DNA of 6,645 bases, from the NCBI GenBank assembly GCA_016765515.1, contig JAESPT010000071.1:1-6645 (forward strand). Direction: 5' to 3'. The stretch's first letter is position 1; each line of letters opens with the position of its first letter. A program made the position numbers and the translations under genes. Source of the DNA: Sneathiella sp. (GTDB lineage: Bacteria > Pseudomonadota > Alphaproteobacteria > Sneathiellales > Sneathiellaceae). The notes beneath the pieces were generated by a model. The model was given only the letters and a program-made list of their open reading frames with translations, ran no database searches and had not been told where the DNA came from. Below are positions 5,115 to 6,645 of the stretch, piece by piece.

Positions 5115-6645
5115 ATGTCTATACCAACAATAAATAACCGCGACCTTTCCTTCCAACTCCACGAAATGCTGAAAGTCGAAGACCTGACCGAACGGAAGAG
5201 GTTTTCAGATCATGACCGTGATGTCTTTGACGCCGTTATTGAAACTGCAACGAATATGGCTGCGGATTTATTTGAACCTCACAATCAGAAGGCCGATGCA
5301 AATGAGCCAACATTTGATGGCGAGAAAGTTCATATCATTCCGGAAGTACAAGTCGCATTAGACGCTTATTTAGAAGCCGGTTTCATTGGTGCTCAACACG
5401 ATTATGACGTTGGCGGCATGCAGTTACCTGCAACTGTTGCCATGGCATGCGGTGCAATCTTTAATTCTGCCAATGTTGGTACATCCGGCTATCCCTTCTT
5501 GACCGTTGGTGCGTCCAACGTCATTCGAACATTCGGAACGGATGAGCAAAAAAAGACTTTCATGGAACCGATGATTGCTGGCCGGTTTTTTGGAACCATG
5601 TGCCTGTCTGAACCGCAAGCCGGCTCGTCTCTCTCTGACATTAAAACCAAAGCAGTTGCACAGGGAGATGGCACCTACCGGCTCAGCGGAAACAAAATGT
5701 GGATTTCCGCTGGTGAACATGACCTGTCTGAAAACATAATCCATCTTGTACTTGCAAAAATCCCAGGCGGTCCAGAAGGTGTTAAAGGGATATCTCTGTT
5801 TATCGTCCCCAAAATTCTCGTCAATGACGACGGTTCTTTAGGGGCTCGAAATGATGTGAGCCTTGCAGGCCTCAATCACAAAATGGGATATCGGGGAACG
5901 ACAAACACACTCCTTAATTTTGGAGAAAAAGACGGCGCTGTTGGATATTTGATTGGTGAGGAACATAAAGGCCTGTTTTATATGTTCCATATGATGAACG
6001 AAGCCCGCATCGGTGTCGGACTGGGCGCCGTCAGCCTTGGTTACGCAGGCTATCAATACAGCCTTGACTATGCACGTAATCGTCCGCAGGGCCGCCATCC
6101 CGACGGTAAAGACGCCTCAGCAAAGCAGATAATGCTGATCGAACATGCAGATATTCGCCGCCTTCTACTTGCTCAAAAAGCTGCTGTTGAAGGAGGACTG
6201 GCTCTTTGCCTGTATGCGGCCCGACTGGTTGATGATGAAAACACTGCACCCGAGCCAGAAAGTCGAAAAGAAGCCTCCCTCCTACTCGATACACTGACAC
6301 CAATTGTTAAATCATGGCCCAGTGAATTCTGTCTTGAAGCAAATAAACATGCCATTCAGATTCTCGGAGGATATGGCTATACGCGGGACTATCCAGTGGA
6401 GCAATATTACAGGGACAATCGACTAAATCCCATTCATGAAGGGACCCACGGCATTCAGGGCCTGGATCTACTGGGGCGAAAAGTAATGATGAATGACGGT
6501 GCTGGTTTCAAATTACTGGGCAAAAAAATATCAGAAGTCACCAAATCGGCCCGCGATATCCCCAATCTTGTCCAATTTGCTGACAGCCTTGATACGGCAT
6601 TCGCTCGTATTGCTGACGTTACTCTCTCTATTGGCAATGTCATGC
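5115..6645 (+). CDS. Long-form acyl-CoA dehydrogenase (DmdC-like, FAD-dependent), 3' end outside window
   Basis: 510 residues are visible with no stop, of an expected total near 590-600 for the long acyl-CoA dehydrogenases that carry an extra C-terminal domain (the 3-methylmercaptopropionyl-CoA dehydrogenase/DmdC type). Seen in order: an N-terminal helical domain (about 35-155); the FAD/substrate motif MCLSEPQAGSS (162-172) and WIS (about 200) of the beta domain; HKMGYRGT; IGEEHKGL (from 280); MMNEARIGVGLG; QGR; GGYGYTRDYPVEQYYRD (from 418); and the catalytic base Glu442 in IHEGTHGIQ. It oxidises an acyl-CoA to the 2-enoyl-CoA, passing electrons to electron-transfer flavoprotein. Substrate is not readable: fatty acyl-CoA and MMPA-CoA are both possible, and dmdB/dmdD are not in view. 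The ATG at 5115 is the first in-frame Met and has only a weak GAAAG seven bases before it. It is divergent from the oxygenase pair. Confidence 0.92.
   Translation, partial: MSIPTINNRDLSFQLHEMLKVEDLTERKRFSDHDRDVFDAVIETATNMAADLFEPHNQKADANEPTFDGEKVHIIPEVQVALDAYLEAGFIGAQHDYDVGGMQLPATVAMACGAIFNSANVGTSGYPFLTVGASNVIRTFGTDEQKKTFMEPMIAGRFFGTMCLSEPQAGSSLSDIKTKAVAQGDGTYRLSGNKMWISAGEHDLSENIIHLVLAKIPGGPEGVKGISLFIVPKILVNDDGSLGARNDVSLAGLNHKMGYRGTTNTLLNFGEKDGAVGYLIGEEHKGLFYMFHMMNEARIGVGLGAVSLGYAGYQYSLDYARNRPQGRHPDGKDASAKQIMLIEHADIRRLLLAQKAAVEGGLALCLYAARLVDDENTAPEPESRKEASLLLDTLTPIVKSWPSEFCLEANKHAIQILGGYGYTRDYPVEQYYRDNRLNPIHEGTHGIQGLDLLGRKVMMNDGAGFKLLGKKISEVTKSARDIPNLVQFADSLDTAFARIADVTLSIGNVM

Noticed and set aside
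5051..5137. GTG-initiated 28-codon frame running into the acyl-CoA dehydrogenase start
   Set aside because: No Shine-Dalgarno at proper spacing and a lysine-rich sequence expected from A-rich DNA; not enough to call a leader peptide.
5424..5744. Minus-strand open frames inside the acyl-CoA dehydrogenase
   Set aside because: They are antisense to a clear, highly conserved dehydrogenase coding frame and show no family motifs.

Overview
The window looks like chromosomal DNA of a free-living, probably marine, alphaproteobacterium. Base composition is moderate (a little under 50% G+C by eye) and genes are tightly packed. The gene content supports this placement: an EAL phosphodiesterase, a DUF1611/enolase-superfamily D-glutamate pair, and a long DmdC-type acyl-CoA dehydrogenase. 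The placement is inference from gene types; there is no rRNA or marker gene here to fix the taxon.

Layout. (1) Positions 1-693 hold the C-terminal part of a c-di-GMP phosphodiesterase (EAL domain) with its catalytic residues intact; the rest lies upstream of the window. (2) A 183-base gap, containing a 14-bp palindrome and a 9-bp-arm inverted repeat, leads into a three-gene plus-strand operon at 877-3472. The operon encodes a gamma-carbonic-anhydrase-like left-handed beta-helix protein, a DUF1611 protein recognised as DgcN (D-glutamate N-acetyltransferase), and an enolase-superfamily racemase recognised as DgcA (N-acetyl-D-glutamate racemase). The genes are separated by 2 bases and by an overlapping ATGA, so they are almost certainly co-transcribed and dgcN-dgcA translationally coupled. 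Known biochemistry of the pair is D-Glu to N-acetyl-D-Glu (DgcN), then to N-acetyl-L-Glu (DgcA), which feeds D-glutamate carbon and nitrogen into L-glutamate metabolism. The beta-helix protein is the unexplained partner.

(3) Convergent to this operon, only 9 bases away, is a minus-strand pair (4704 down to 3482) of tandem paralogous Fe(II)/2-oxoglutarate oxygenase-fold proteins of about 200 residues. The first gene transcribed has the full HxD...H triad and the 2OG-binding Arg. The second has lost the first iron ligand (His to Glu) and, in my alignment, the 2OG Arg (to Cys), so it is probably a pseudoenzyme partner or has altered chemistry. A perfect TGTGA-N6-TCACA CRP-type box lies just upstream of this pair. 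(4) A 410-base divergent intergenic region precedes a plus-strand long-form acyl-CoA dehydrogenase (5115 to beyond the window end), of the DmdC-like class with catalytic Glu442.

The most interesting points are the beta-helix protein embedded with dgcN-dgcA, the active/inactive tandem oxygenase pair, and the CRP-type site controlling that pair. No tRNA, rRNA, CRISPR, insertion sequence or convincing rho-independent terminator was seen.
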